Positions 12,684 to 25,100 of a stretch of DNA of 64,000 bases are shown here, one piece after another. The DNA comes from Anas platyrhynchos. Its lineage: Eukaryota > Chordata > Aves > Anseriformes > Anatidae. Position 1 is the first letter of the stretch. The number at the start of each line of letters is the position of its first letter. The translations under genes were made by a program, and so were the position numbers. Under the pieces are notes generated by a model that worked only from the letters and a program-made list of their open reading frames with translations, searched no databases and was not told where the DNA came from. The stretch is taken from contig NC_092588.1 in the NCBI RefSeq assembly GCF_047663525.1, positions 90,331,501 through 90,395,500 of the forward strand, in the 5' to 3' direction.

Positions 12684-14493
12684 AGAAGATTGCCTGTGGT
12701 TTCAGAACCATGTATCCCACAATACACTTATTTTCAAGCAGGTTAACATTTGAGTCATCTGATCTAATCTTTAGCTATCTACCACTAAATTCAATTCCTT
12801 CTGATCAAAAGCCTTAGCAAAGTATCAAAATAGGTGTCATTTACCCAACACTCTAGGTCTGTTTTTTCCTCTTTCTTTTTTATGATTCTGTAATAGAGTG
12901 AGGCTCTGATTCTCAGCCTGAGCTTTAGCTTTGTGCATGCCTAATTGCATGAGCCCATGCACATGCAGAGAAATTATGTAGGTGAACTATGTACTTGTAA
13001 TTGTTAAAGGTGGTAACTGAAATCATGTTCCACATTGTAAATTATCTGACCTTTCAGTTAAGCATCTGTTACCAGCTTAATGGCCACTGAATGTGTTTTG
13101 GCAATAGAAATAGTTTACTACCTTTAACTCCTCCTGTAACCTTTACATTGCCAGCTCAGCAAGGAGCTAAAATGAAGCCAAAGGGACAGTACCTGTGAGA
13201 AGCAGACCACAGAGTCCTACAGCAAGGTTAATTCCTGTCATAAGTTGTAACTATGAGGCCATTTGAAAAGAACATGGTCAAAGCCAGTCGTACTCCACCA
13301 ATACAGCTCTGGAAACTGTTGAGGAGGTATACAGCCTACTCACTGTGGCTGAGTACAGAAAACAAAACAAAAACAGGTACTACACCTTCATATATCCCTG
13401 TTTATGCATTCAGGGCTGGCAGGTGGGAAAAGAAATGGTACACTAAGTTTAAGATTTATTATTTTTTTGGTTGATATAAAATTCAGTGTACTACCACAAA
13501 ACTAGTAAGCCTCCTGTGGCATTTAGATAGTCCTACTAGCTGCACTTTACAGATAGATCTTTCTGGCCAAGTGTTCTGTTGTAAATGCTGAATTGAGTTG
13601 AAGATGTTATGTACAGAGCTAACCAGCAGGACTTCTGCTACCATGCTGCTGGTGCTTACGTAGCTACCCCAGAAGGTGGTAGGAACTACTTGGTTATGGA
13701 CTTTCACACAAGTAACAGAAGAAAAACATCTAGAAAAGCTATATGACTTGCATCTTCTCATTAAATAAGAAACATCTCCTTTCTAAATCAATAAAATATA
13801 ATTTCCATATTTCTCACTTACAACCACTTTCTTTAAACTTCACCCAGAAGCAAGAATTAGAACAGGTGTCATTAGTTTAATGGTATTTGATTTTGATGTG
13901 CTCTGTGTTGCCATTTTCTTCCTACTATTTTGCAGATGTAAGTTGAACTTAATAGTGCAGGGTTCCCTGTGCTACCTTGCTAAAATAGATCAAAAGATAC
14001 AGTTTATTCTGAACTATCTTTCATATGTTAAATAAATACTTAAAGTGAGCTCTCCAAAGATCAAAAACATCTTTTGCCATGAGCAGCATTTCACTTTCCT
14101 ATAAGCCCATATATTTCCTACCATACAATTCAAATTTACAATCAGACATAAAAACCACTCAACAGTGAATTAAGTAATGATTAAGCTGAAAATTACATAT
14201 GATAAAGAATCTGCAAAAGCAATATCTGAATGCTCTTCAGTATATTTTCTTTTATTTCCCTTACACTGACCAAAAAAATGCAAACAATAAATACAGACAG
14301 CAGATGTAACTAGTCATTTCTGACTGTCAGAAAAGAAACCAATATAATGTCAGTAATAATCGTTTTCATTGCGAAGTAAGAGAGGTGAAGGTGCTTTTTC
14401 ACTACTTATTTTTTCAATTTATTTTCCTGCTAAATTGCAGTTCAGAAGCTATGTTACTGGCTTATATTTCACAGAGGTAAATTGGCAAGAAAA

Positions 14494-14540
14494 AACAAAC
14501 AAACAAACACAAAACAACATCAACAACAACAACAACAACT
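14494..14540. repeat. (AAAC)n and (CAA)n low-complexity tract
   Basis: Three to four AAAC units followed, after CACAAAACAACAT, by seven CAA units. Confidence 0.85.
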
Positions 14541-17246
14541 TTATTATAGTTTCCTATCTCTAAACAAATTTGTTTTGGGGTGCTTTGCTGTCAGGTTCCT
14601 GCTTCTTCGACATGTAATTCATGCAGTTGCTGCTGAAAGCCCATTAAGAAAGAAACCATGCCTGTCACCCAACAAAGAAGGATGTAAAAGCACTTCATTG
14701 TTCCTGCTCTGCAGAAAAACAATTTGCCACCGCCAGACCCCACTCCCAGCTGTGCCAAGTGCACGGTAATTTATTACCTCTGGATGTCTGATTCCAAGTG
14801 AAGGAAACTGGAATGTCATACCTTCATTCATAACACCGTCTCATGGAATTATTTTTTCCGGATTCCTGGGAAGTTGAAATATTTGAGAAGAATATCAGGA
14901 ACTGTTGTTTTAGCCTGTTTGGTGAGTAGATAATTGCCTTCCAACTCTATTCTTTCAGGAAATGATGTGAGTGTTGCATTGTTCCTAGACGGGGGCAGCA
15001 ATGTTTTTTAACAAGACACATACATATATATTTTTAAAAGAAACAAAACACAACAAAAACATGCAGTCTAAGCCACTGTACCAAACCAGACTGTTTGAAT
15101 CTGGTGCAGATAAGAGGTTGGCCCAGACAACTTGTCCACATTTCACATAACTAAGAGCATTCTTTAGAAGGGATGTAAGCAACACTTTTTGTTGAAAAAG
15201 AAAAGAAATCTAAAACAAAACCTTTTATGATGTGGGAGTAAAAAGCTCATTATGTTAAGTGATATCAAACATGACCAGAAAAGGCCCTAGGGAGATATTA
15301 CACTTTTTTATTGGATTCTGTGGGACAAACTAGCCTGGGAACTTGAAAGCACAAGGACTGTGCACGTGGAAATCACATCATATATGAAGAATAATTCCTT
15401 ACCGTGTGAAAATTATTTGGAAATAGTTTTCAGCTAAAGTTTCTCTTTGTGGCAGCCATTTCAAAGGGAGCATACTGAGGCAATGACCTACAGTAGCACT
15501 AATACAATAGCTGCTGGATAACCTCCTTGCAGAGTTATGTGGTCTTAGTCCAGTTCTGTGTTGACAGGGAAAACATAGTCAGCACTGAAACTTGTAACAG
15601 CTCAGGCTAATGCTGAGCATCTTACTTGGTTTTGACTGAGGACCATGGCAAAAATCCAACACAGCTTTTGAGATGCAATTTAACTTTTGATAATAGTAAA
15701 ACTGGGCCTCAAGAAAGTGTAAAGAGGGAACCACTATTTCTTGTTTAGGAGAGACTGCAAAGGACAAAGGGACAACATACTTTTGGCTACTTTGACTTTT
15801 CATGCTCTGCTTTGACCATGACACATTTCTCTGGGACTTGATTCCTCTAAAAACAAACTGAAGAAAGATTTTGCATTTTGTGACCCTTTGGTGATGGTGA
15901 CAGCAACCTCAGTGAAAAATACCAACCACCGTAATGATGGCAACATGGTGCATTATCCCTTTCCTCCCTACTTCAGCATCTGGCCAAGAAACAGAAAGAC
16001 AATAATTAAGTGGCCCTATTGCATACAGTTCTATCTGTTCATGGATGTCTTAAAGTGCATTTGCAGCACCACCCGCAAGTCACAGTTGCATGTTTTTGAT
16101 ATGCACATTTGCACTAATTTGAAAACACAATACTTCTTTTTCCCATCCTGCGTACTCCCCACTAACCTGATACACAAATTTTTACAGTGAAAAACAGCAG
16201 CCTGTGCTTGTGCTCATTTCTCCTGGATATATGGATATGAAAAAAGGCCTTCCATACACAAAATGAACCAAAACTCATCTGTGCTACAGTGGCTCTCTGC
16301 ACCAGTTTCTATGCTCAGAGCATCCTAGACGATAAATTTAACACATTTGCCTAATACTATGAGTGCTTGCTCAGGACACAAATGTTAAAGTCCTACTGCC
16401 TCTGAGTGCTTCTTGATTACAGGAAACTTTTCCACAAAACTTTGGAAAGTTTGTGTTGCGAAGTATTGGTGGATGTTTATTCTGAAGAATTTTTTGAATC
16501 ATTTGGGTTTTGATAGTTTAAAGGAAAATTCCTCCTTAGGATGCCAGGCAATAATTAAAGGTTTTAAAAACCATACTGCTAACCAGGTGTACTATGGTAA
16601 TTCTATTTTATGATTTTTAATGTTGTTGAGAAAATATTCAATTTTCTAAATTACGTTTAAAACTCTTTCAGATCAGTACATTGGAGCAAGGCGCAGTATT
16701 TCCTATTTATGTAATTCAGCTTAGAAGCTTTCTAGGTGACATAGTAAATATTGGAACACATTTAAAGCCATCTGGAGAGGGGATTTTCAGGAACCGGAAT
16801 TTCTTTAATGAGGGCTAAAAACATCTGGAAAGGACAAACTTGGGTCCACTCATAAAGGGCTTCCTATGACCTCAAGCAATCCGGAACTAATTTTTCAGAA
16901 GCTAAAGCTACTGAAAAGCACAGAGCATGTTCTAGAACACACACTGCGGCAAGAGGCTCTTTTGCATGCTTTTGTTTGGGAGAGCACTCATGTTTTACCA
17001 TCCTATAAGCATTGCAAAGCAAGCTTGCAAATTTATTTTTTAATTAACTCAAAGAAAAGTAAAAATGCTTTTCCAGGTCCTGCAGTGCAATAACTGAAGT
17101 TTTCCTTCAGATTACAGAATATAGAGTCTATAAACTATGAAATGCTATGGATAAATTTATAGATTGCATCTGTCTCAGAATGATAGTAACGAGTAACAAG
17201 CAAGGTCATAATATAGCGCTTCAGTTTTTACCAGATGCCATTACAT

Positions 17247-17337
17247 TAGAATCATAGAATATCCTGCTTTGGAAGGGACCCACAAGGATCCTTGAGTCCA
17301 ACTCTTGTCTCCTCCACACAGGACCACCCCAAAAACC
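17247..17337 (-). mobile_element. CR1 LINE 3' tail fragment
   Basis: Reverse orientation: begins AGAATCATAGAATATCCTG on the plus strand, the inverted CR1 end repeat, followed by GGAAGGGACC and a CCAACTC segment. About 90 bp. Confidence 0.85.
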
Positions 17338-17836
17338 TGTGTTAAATACAACTTCTGTTAAAAACAATAAAACAATAACTAAACTAAACCTAAAACAAAC
17401 AAACAAACAAAAACCATTAATGATACTCAGTTGCAGGTCTCTCCCTGTATAGACCCAGTCATTAGGGGAGAAGAATGAAAAGTAAAGTTTTACTCAAAAT
17501 TACATTAGTGTCAGTTTTAAAATGCAGTATTATCCATTCTTCAGTGCAATTGTCTTGAAAGAGCATACTGAAAATGTCAGCTTTTTCTTCACTGTCTATA
17601 AAATTACATTAAATAAAATCTAAAAGTGCAGATTTTGTCCTGATAAAGCATTTCAAAAGGTAAACTGAAACCTAAGTGAATACCTCTACAACACTCCTAA
17701 TTATTCCAAATGCAGAATAACGTTACCAGAATACAAGAACATAAAAGTGTACAGTGGCTGCTCTCTTCTACTTCTCTTCCTGCACGAGAAGGTCCTGTTT
17801 CAGACAAATAACACAAATACCTGTGTGCCCATTTAA

Positions 17837-17882
17837 TTCACACAGATTTAGTGAAGGTTCACACAGATTTAGTGAAGGTTCA
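17837..17882. repeat. Perfect 21-bp tandem duplication
   Basis: Two identical copies of the unit beginning TTCACACAGATT and ending GTGAAGG, plus four bases of a third. Looks like a recent slippage duplication. Confidence 0.9.
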
Positions 17883-18440
17883 TTTTGAGTAATACAAAAC
17901 TTTACAACAGGAGTGGAGGAACAAACATGCTCACCATTATCTTGAATAAGTTTCTTTCTACTTTTCTCACTAAATATAAAACTGCCATGTATAAAACTGC
18001 AAAGGTATGTAATTCTGTACGCTTTTTAGAATTAGAAGTTACATATACATAGAGCACCGTATTTCTGTGGGTTGAAATAAGTCTTCTATAAAGCTCCCTT
18101 TGTTAGTTGTCCTAAAACAGATTTTAAGCCTTTTTGACTTCTCCCTTCTCTTTTACAGGTCTCTTATTTGGAATTTCTGAATAGCCTTATTGCTAAACTA
18201 TTTATGAAAAGTACTTATGTTCCTCATTCAAATTCTACTACAACAGCCGCTACTGCATCTTTCTACAAATTATACTGGAATTAACAAACAGGATAAACTA
18301 GAAAAACACTAGTGTCCTTGCTACTTTGAGAAGTTCATTTAATTTTAAACAATTAAAGTAATTGGCATGTTTGAAAGTATGTGGTATGATAGATGATTTT
18401 ATTCACATTTTTGTAGCAGCCTACTACTCCCCATCCCCCT

Positions 18441-18478
18441 TTTATTATCATTATTATTATTAGTAGTAGTAGTAGTAT
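18441..18478. repeat. Compound (TTA)n/(TAG)n microsatellite
   Basis: ATTATCATTATTATTATTAG runs into five TAG units; a short compound trinucleotide array. Confidence 0.85.
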
Positions 18479-18670
18479 TTAAAGCAGGGACACAATCCCT
18501 ATCACTAAGCATAAAGTTTTGTCTCAATCCACTTCAGAAAATCACGTCCACTACATTGGACAGCAGTATAAGCTTGCAACTCTTGAAGGTTTTCATCTCT
18601 GACACAGTCTAACTTGATTTCTAATAAAACTTAGTTAGGATGCATATGTTTTGCTGACAGCACTATTCAG

Positions 18671-18752
18671 ATCAGAATCACAATTGTAGGGGTTGGAAGG
18701 GACCTCAAAAGATCATCAGGTCCAATCCCCCTGCCAAAGCAGGTTCCAAAAT
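18671..18752 (-). mobile_element. CR1 LINE 3' tail fragment
   Basis: ATCAGAATCACAATTGTAGG, then GGTTGGAAGGGACCTCAAAA and CCAATCCCCCTGCCAAAGCA: the usual CR1 tail in reverse orientation, about 80 bp. Confidence 0.88.
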
Positions 18753-20024
18753 CATTTTAAGAGTGATCCATTTTAAACCTTTTAAGGCGTAATGGGGGAG
18801 AATACTGCTAAGCAGTGCTTTTCTGTTTGCTTGTTTAATTTAAAAATGTGTGCTTTCATCCACTAAAGATCTCATATTTACACAAAATACTGACCTGCAA
18901 CTGAGGACAAATATTTACATTCTCTAATTCATACAATGACAGGATGTCTAACCTTCCTTGACAAGCTTGTACTGACACCTACTGGGAAATATTTGTAAAT
19001 CAAAATCCATAGACTTGAGACTTGGAAAGCTTTTCAACTCATGAGTGAACTATATATGAATTCATTTACTGGTTTATTATTCAATTTATTTGCAATTTAA
19101 TTGGTCTACTGAGAAAACACAGTTTTCAAGGAAAGTTTTAACAAGCCATAAACTGTCAGAAGATGCAATACTCCAGCTGGAATTATGGAATTAGTCTATA
19201 AAAAGCATTACCTGCTGTTAGCAAAAAAGCTGGCTAGGAGCAAATAAATCTTTCTCCCTTTCTTCCTAACATTAAAATATGTGATAGGCATTCATTGAAT
19301 ATAAATCATCCCAAGGAGAACTAACTTCAGGTTTACTTAAATATTGAGAACCTATTGCAGCTCCTATCAGAATCCAGTGCAAACTTCGATCGAGTTTAAC
19401 AGGGATTAAATCAATCATGTAAACATTGCAAGTATAAGCTAAAACACTTTCTTCATGTAACAATGACATAAAACAACTTTGAAAGTATTCCTTTTTTCTG
19501 TTCTTCCCAAATGGTAGAAGCTACTGAATAAGTATTTCAATATTACACAATCTCTCTGTGGAACATGGTTGTGCCCAGACAGCCCATAGTATCACCTTGC
19601 TAGAATACCGATGAAGATAAGAATTGTATCTGTCAGATATTCAGATATGTTCTGTTTTGAGACAATCAGACATGATAAGTTTTGACCTTTTTTTTTTTTT
19701 TTTAGTGTTTGAAGAGAAAAAATGTTTTAAGTGTTGGAATGTAGGAAAGTGCCTTCAAAGACAATTAGACAATTTATGGATTTCCAGTTAAATCAAAAAT
19801 TAAAGCATATCATACAAAAATGAAAATTACTGAATAAATACTGAATAAAATAACATAGCAACAGATGGTCTTTGGGTAGTCCTGCAGCAAATAAAAGTTT
19901 GCCAATAGGCAGATACAGACTACAAAGAAAAGTGTTTTCAAACAATCTTCAGCATAAAAATTTCTGTGAGACTCTAAAAGAGGAACACATTTTCCATGTT
20001 AATATTTAGAAGCTTTTCAAAGAA

Positions 20025-20068
20025 TCCACAGCACACAACACAGAAGTTTTTGGAAATACCTCTTTATT
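20025..20068 (-). terminator. BLOC1S5: BLOC1S5 poly(A) signal with GU-rich downstream element
   Basis: On the minus strand AATAAA lies at 20068-20063 and is followed about 20 nt later by a GU-rich stretch, TCTGTGTTGTGTGCTGTGG (about 20045-20027). Hexamer plus downstream GU element is the standard vertebrate cleavage/polyadenylation layout, so cleavage near 20045-20052 is expected. Confidence 0.65.
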
Positions 20069-21956
20069 TTCCAGTGGATACCCAACTTGCAACAAGTGTA
20101 TCATTGCTTAACAGCTCTCAAGTTGAAAAAAGTACTAAAATGTACAGTTCCAGTGCAGTTAATTAGGTATTGAAGTCTTAATAAAAATGATCAGTGCAAA
20201 AATAAAATTAATTCAGTATACTGTTAGATGCATTTTGTTGTAAAGGTATTTGAGCTTTGAGCACATATACATTAAAGGAATCTGGTAAGACAGAAGCCTT
20301 TTTGAGTTTGCCCTTAAAACAAAGTCATTCCACATCCAATTATAAAGACAGGCAAGAACTTCTAAGTTGAATACTGAGCTTAGTTATGACATTCATAAGT
20401 GGGTGCATAAGCTGAGAAATATAACAGAGGTCACCTTCTGTTCAGACAGGGGTTGTTAAAAATGAAGCTTCCCTGTTTTTATGTGTGGGATACCCGTGAG
20501 ACATCTATGTTTTTTCCATCCACAACAGAGAATTAACAACATTCCAGCATGCCCCAGTGTCGGCAAGTTCTCTTTTTCAATCCAGATGCATGATGATGAT
20601 TGATGAAGCTGTCAGGCCTACAGTAGCAGGCAGAGCAACCTGGCAGGAATTCAGTGTTACTGAAAGAAATCTCAAATACTTATTCCATCTCTTCTACTAA
20701 CTTTAATCACACTATCAACATGCTGCCAGGAATGGAGCCTTGACACCAAGCCATAAATTTACACAAGCAACCATTGTCACCATATTACCATTGCCATACA
20801 GGTAAAGGGTAAATTCTGTTTATTTTTACCTGTTTCCATTCTATATATTGGATGCCAGTTAAATTATGGAAACATATTTCCTGTATTACCGGTTAGCTTG
20901 CAGCAGATTTCATTAAGGTACTATGTCTCATTTTGCTTGGTTAATGAACTGATTATGTTAACTTCTTCAGTTACACTGCTGTTAAATAAAAGTTTTAAAT
21001 AAAGGAAAGCAATACAGGAGCTTCACATACTCCATATGAGTAATGGTTAGTAAGAAGAAAAAAAATCAGTACTACAAGCATTTTACCACTAATGTGATCA
21101 TTTGTTAGACTGAAAAAGAAACAAAAGTTTCCTCAGCTGGTTTATAAAGTTCTGATAAGTTTATCTTAAGTAAACCAACAGCATGTCATATATTTAAGGT
21201 AGATACTTGAATTAGCTTTGTAGCTAGTACAAGACCAATATGCTTCTCATGATTACTCTTGAGCTTGTTTTAACTTTGTGTAGAACAGTAAAGCTTAAAA
21301 AGAGAGTTCTGAGATATTTACAAGGAGAGGAAAGTGGTTCTTGACAAAACTCACAATTTCTATATTAGGAAAAAAACACTTAAATCTCAATTTTACTTTG
21401 TAATACTGACCATAGGGATCAGAAGTTGGAATTTTAACTGGATTTACAGCTTTGCTGAGACCTCTCATCACTGAAGTTTCAAAGTCTATTCTGTAAAATA
21501 AGTTGGTTTTCCTGAAATCTACAGAAAAGGATTTACAGATTTCCCAGTGAATTCTCAGCTAACTATGGATGGAGACTATTACACCTACTCTTTCTTGGAA
21601 AAGGGCAGTGGTTGCACACTGGGATGGTTAATGTTACATTAAGCTCTATTTCCCCAAAAGATATGATACGCTCTGCAAATGGAAGAGAATTCCAATTTGC
21701 AACTCCCTGAGCCGATGTAGTCACAATGTCATTTCCAATTCTACCTTCCAAGAAACTAAGAAATACTGGCATTCCACTTGCCCTGAACAAAGATAGGCAC
21801 TTAAGTTGAAAGTATGCAAAACTTTTCTTCCCATACCAAACACGTAGAGGAGATTCTTCTTTTATCTTACTTGTTTCATCTTTCCAAAAGAATCTCAATT
21901 TAAGTCAGAAGCAACTGAGTAATGGCATAAAACCAGCACTACTAAAAAAAAAGCTC
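20048..21956 (-). other. BLOC1S5: Probable BLOC1S5 3' untranslated region
   Basis: Runs from the stop codon to the best poly(A) site. It is AT-rich, has no repeats I recognise, and holds a second possible AATAAA (20824-20819 on the minus strand). The 111-codon reading frame in 21563-21898 lies inside it and shows no family resemblance, so it is taken as chance. The 3' limit is inferred from the poly(A) signal, not observed. Confidence 0.6.
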
Positions 21957-22136
21957 TTAAAAAGAAACGTATTTGGCCAGTTCCTTCTCCATCTCAGAAT
22001 ACTGCTCTTTGAGGCGCTCCATAGCTTTTCTGTGCTCTTCATCCACCTCTGCTTGTTTATTCTGTTGTTCTTTCATGAACGACTCCCAGTGGGCTATGCG
22101 ATTCTCTTCATCAGCCATTACCTTGTCAGCCTGAAG
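21957..22136 (-). CDS. BLOC1S5: BLOC1S5 terminal coding exon 5
   Basis: Acceptor TTCTCTTCAG, then 59 codons and a TAA stop at 21959-21957. It codes for LQADKVMADEEN, then MKEQQNKQAEVDEEHRKAME, then RLKEQYSEMEKELAK, ending KYVSF where the human protein ends KFSTF. A second AG six bases further in could be used, but the first one keeps the alignment (human KIHSDHL, here KLQADKV). This is the most conserved part of the protein and the surest anchor for the gene. Confidence 0.97.
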   Translation of the reverse strand, partial: LQADKVMADEENRIAHWESFMKEQQNKQAEVDEEHRKAMERLKEQYSEMEKELAKYVSF

Positions 22137-25100
22137 CTGAAGAGAAAAATGGGAAGATTTAGCAATCATTTCTAGATAGAAATAGCCATGAAATCTAATC
22201 TTAATTCATCAGAGAAACTGGGATTTTACTTCAGTAGAAGCAAAAGTAACAAACAAAATAAATAAAAATAAAGGAAAACAAAAATCATAAAACACAGTCA
22301 ATGCAAAAGAAATGGTTAAATGTTTGATACTTTTAATGATAGCATCAGCAACAGCACCTTTTCTGCAGCCTGGTGAAAATTAACTAAATAAACAGACACT
22401 TCAGAATTACTAGTCCAATTCTGTTGGTCTCTAAAAAGATTATACTTGTTGCATTAATTCCTCCTTTGACTACAGACAAAGTTAGAAGCCCTGTAAGCAT
22501 CTGATATAAACCTAGATTATCTCACAATGACTTCATTTTAAAGATGAATTTCTTATCTTGGAAGCGTGGTATTTAGCCCCTTCATTATAGAAAAAAAATA
22601 AAAATCAGTATGAATGGACATTCCCTCACCACTCCATTCTCATTTGTTGAAACAAAAGCATTTTTCACATTCCTGAATACATTTTTAAAACTAGAAGCAC
22701 ACCACATTTCTGTTATACCACAATGATGAGGTTCAGTATAGCCATCAGATCAAAGAAAGTATTGATAAAAAAAATCCTCTAACAAAAGAAGAAAAGAACA
22801 AAATACAATATAACAACATAAATATACGTTTTCAAACTGGCAGTTGGTGTTTCTGCTCTAGCCAGCTCTCCCTCATTGTGATTACTGTTTTCCTTTATAA
22901 ACAAATTATTTTCTCTCTCAGAATTTCATTCTGCTTGGCTTCTGGTAAGCTTGACTCCTTTCACTCTCTTGTCTTAGAGAAGAAAAAAAATCCAGCTATC
23001 TAGAGAGATCATACACGCATCCAATATAGATGTACTTCTGCAGACTTTTTGCATGCGATATTAATAGTCTGGCTTCCTTACGCTTGAGTCACAATAACTT
23101 TAGACAGTTGCTCTTACATTTGCTCTGTCTTCTAGCAAAAGAAAGGATTCATCTTCCTTATTTTCTTCTTTTTAGTGTATCAGGAATGTTTGTTTTCTAT
23201 GTATAGCACTTCTGTGCAGGAATAAATACTGTTATAGGCTTCAATAGACACCTGACATTTTTGTCAACTACATGCAATGAAAACCCATTTCTATAGTCTT
23301 CAACACGTTCTATGCACTGCTCTCCAAGATCACACATTTTAGGTTAAATACACAGTATTTCATATATAACGGTATTACGCCAACTTCTGTTTTGTATGCC
23401 ACAGATACCATCTACTAACAAAATATACTAGTGTGTACTACTAGTTCCACTAGCACACTTTATTTTTTGAAACTGCCAATGTATTACACACTTACTGACA
23501 GGATCACACAGAGCCTACTTGAACTACACTCTTGACAAAACCACGCTCTGGAAAAAAATAAATAGTTTGCAAGGAACACAAAACTTTTATTCTTCTGCTT
23601 ATTATTATTAAGTTCCACAGCACCACTTCTACCTAAGGATATAAAATGATTTACCAGGCAAAACAACTGAAGAGATTTAGAGTATGAAACAACTAAGTTC
23701 AGTTTATCAAAACTCACTGTGCGACCAAATGCAATTGCTAACAGATGGGTGTCTTTGGGTACAGTCTTTACAAATGATGTATATTCTGCAGTGTAAGTTT
23801 GCTTCTTACTAGAAAGTAAAGAATCTGTACAGGAGAGACCTATGAATGCCACAGCTGTGGGAAAGCTTCAGTTGGCACTGCAATCTTGTTAGATATCAGA
23901 GAAGAATGAGAGAAATTGTGACCAAGGACAGATTTTTCCTACACCCATATTCCAAGATCCAAACTGCAACAGACATTGTCTCTGAAGCTAAGGCACTACA
24001 CAGCTTCCATTATCCAAGCATTCACTGCTGTCTTGCAGCAGCTGCTACTGTGGTACAGCCTCTTCTTGCTCAGAACACCAGTAACAGCCTCTTGTGGACC
24101 CAAGCTCCCACAAAGGACACTAACACCTAACTCCAGCATATAAGCAAGATACTAAAAGATAACGTTTCTCGGCACAAGATGACTTTCACATTGTAGCTCT
24201 GCAAGTTCTCTTCATATTGGCCCTGTTTTTGTTTTCTTTCTACAACATTCTCCACTCCTACCATATCCCCTTTTTACCCAGTGCTATTTACTTCACTGCT
24301 TTATTCAATTGACTGTAACACACAGGAGGAAAAACTAATGAAATGAAGACACCATGCACAAAATACTGTGCCCTAGCTATAACTGTAGCTCTAGCACTGC
24401 TAGAAAGCATTGAGATCCGTAAAGGTGGATGAAATAATCTCTCATTAACTGTGCCATTGATAGATATGAAAAATCCTTAAAATGCAAATGTTTAGACATC
24501 TTGGCATGGATGCATACTGGTTAAGTCAAAAGGCCAGTTTCGAAAAGCAGTTTCCAAAAATCAACACCATTAGGTAAATCAGTGATCTGTAGAGACAATG
24601 TTGAGCATTTTATAATATCAATTTGTAATTTCCATATTTCTAGATTTGTAGAAAGTTTGTTTTCCAGAAAACAATACATGTATGTTTTGATAACGTGCCT
24701 GGCAAATGACTTTACAGGGCGATTTCATAAAGGTGGGGAAAATAGCATCTTCATTTTAAGATTAAAAAAAATCAGGTTATTTTTCATCTGTTTGTTATTG
24801 AGGAAACTTTCCAATACCCTTGTATTACATGTCTCACTCCTCAAAGATTAACCACTCAAACCTGAAGAAATATAAAATTTAAATATTAATAAAAATAGGC
24901 ACTATCTCCTCAAGCTTCAGGTTCCCTACTTATGAAGAATTAATTCAATTCATATTTAAATTCTCTGTATGTAGAGAAGAACAATACTTCAGTGAACATC
25001 ATTTAAGAGGTAAAATCTTTGAAATACATACGTTCTCTTGCTAAAGATAATACAATAAAACAAAGATAAGGCTCTAGGCATCTCCTGTCCTTGCTGGTAT

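Larger units (their letters stand above)
9341..17246. other. Intergenic, repeats only
   Basis: AT-rich sequence with poly-A tracts (10559-10583, 11341-11363, 11751-11770), a poly-T run (12404-12425), the purine microsatellite and the (CAA)n tract. No coding exon recognised. A GC-richer stretch at 11380-11740 gives overlapping frames on both strands without resemblance to a known protein. Confidence 0.65.
17338..20024. other. Intergenic downstream of BLOC1S5
   Basis: AT-rich, with one CR1 tail, the 21-bp duplication and the compound microsatellite. No gene seen. Confidence 0.7.

Noticed and set aside
12272-12746. Long repeated-peptide frames on both strands
   Set aside because: Translation of the purine microsatellite.
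1-20000. Search for TXNDC5 exons, expected next to BLOC1S5 from human gene order
   Set aside because: No thioredoxin WCGHC-type motif or KDEL end was found on the minus strand; the gene probably lies further left, outside the window.
21563-21898. 111-codon minus-strand frame just downstream of the BLOC1S5 stop
   Set aside because: Lies in the probable 3'UTR, has no family resemblance and no splice sites linking it to the gene.
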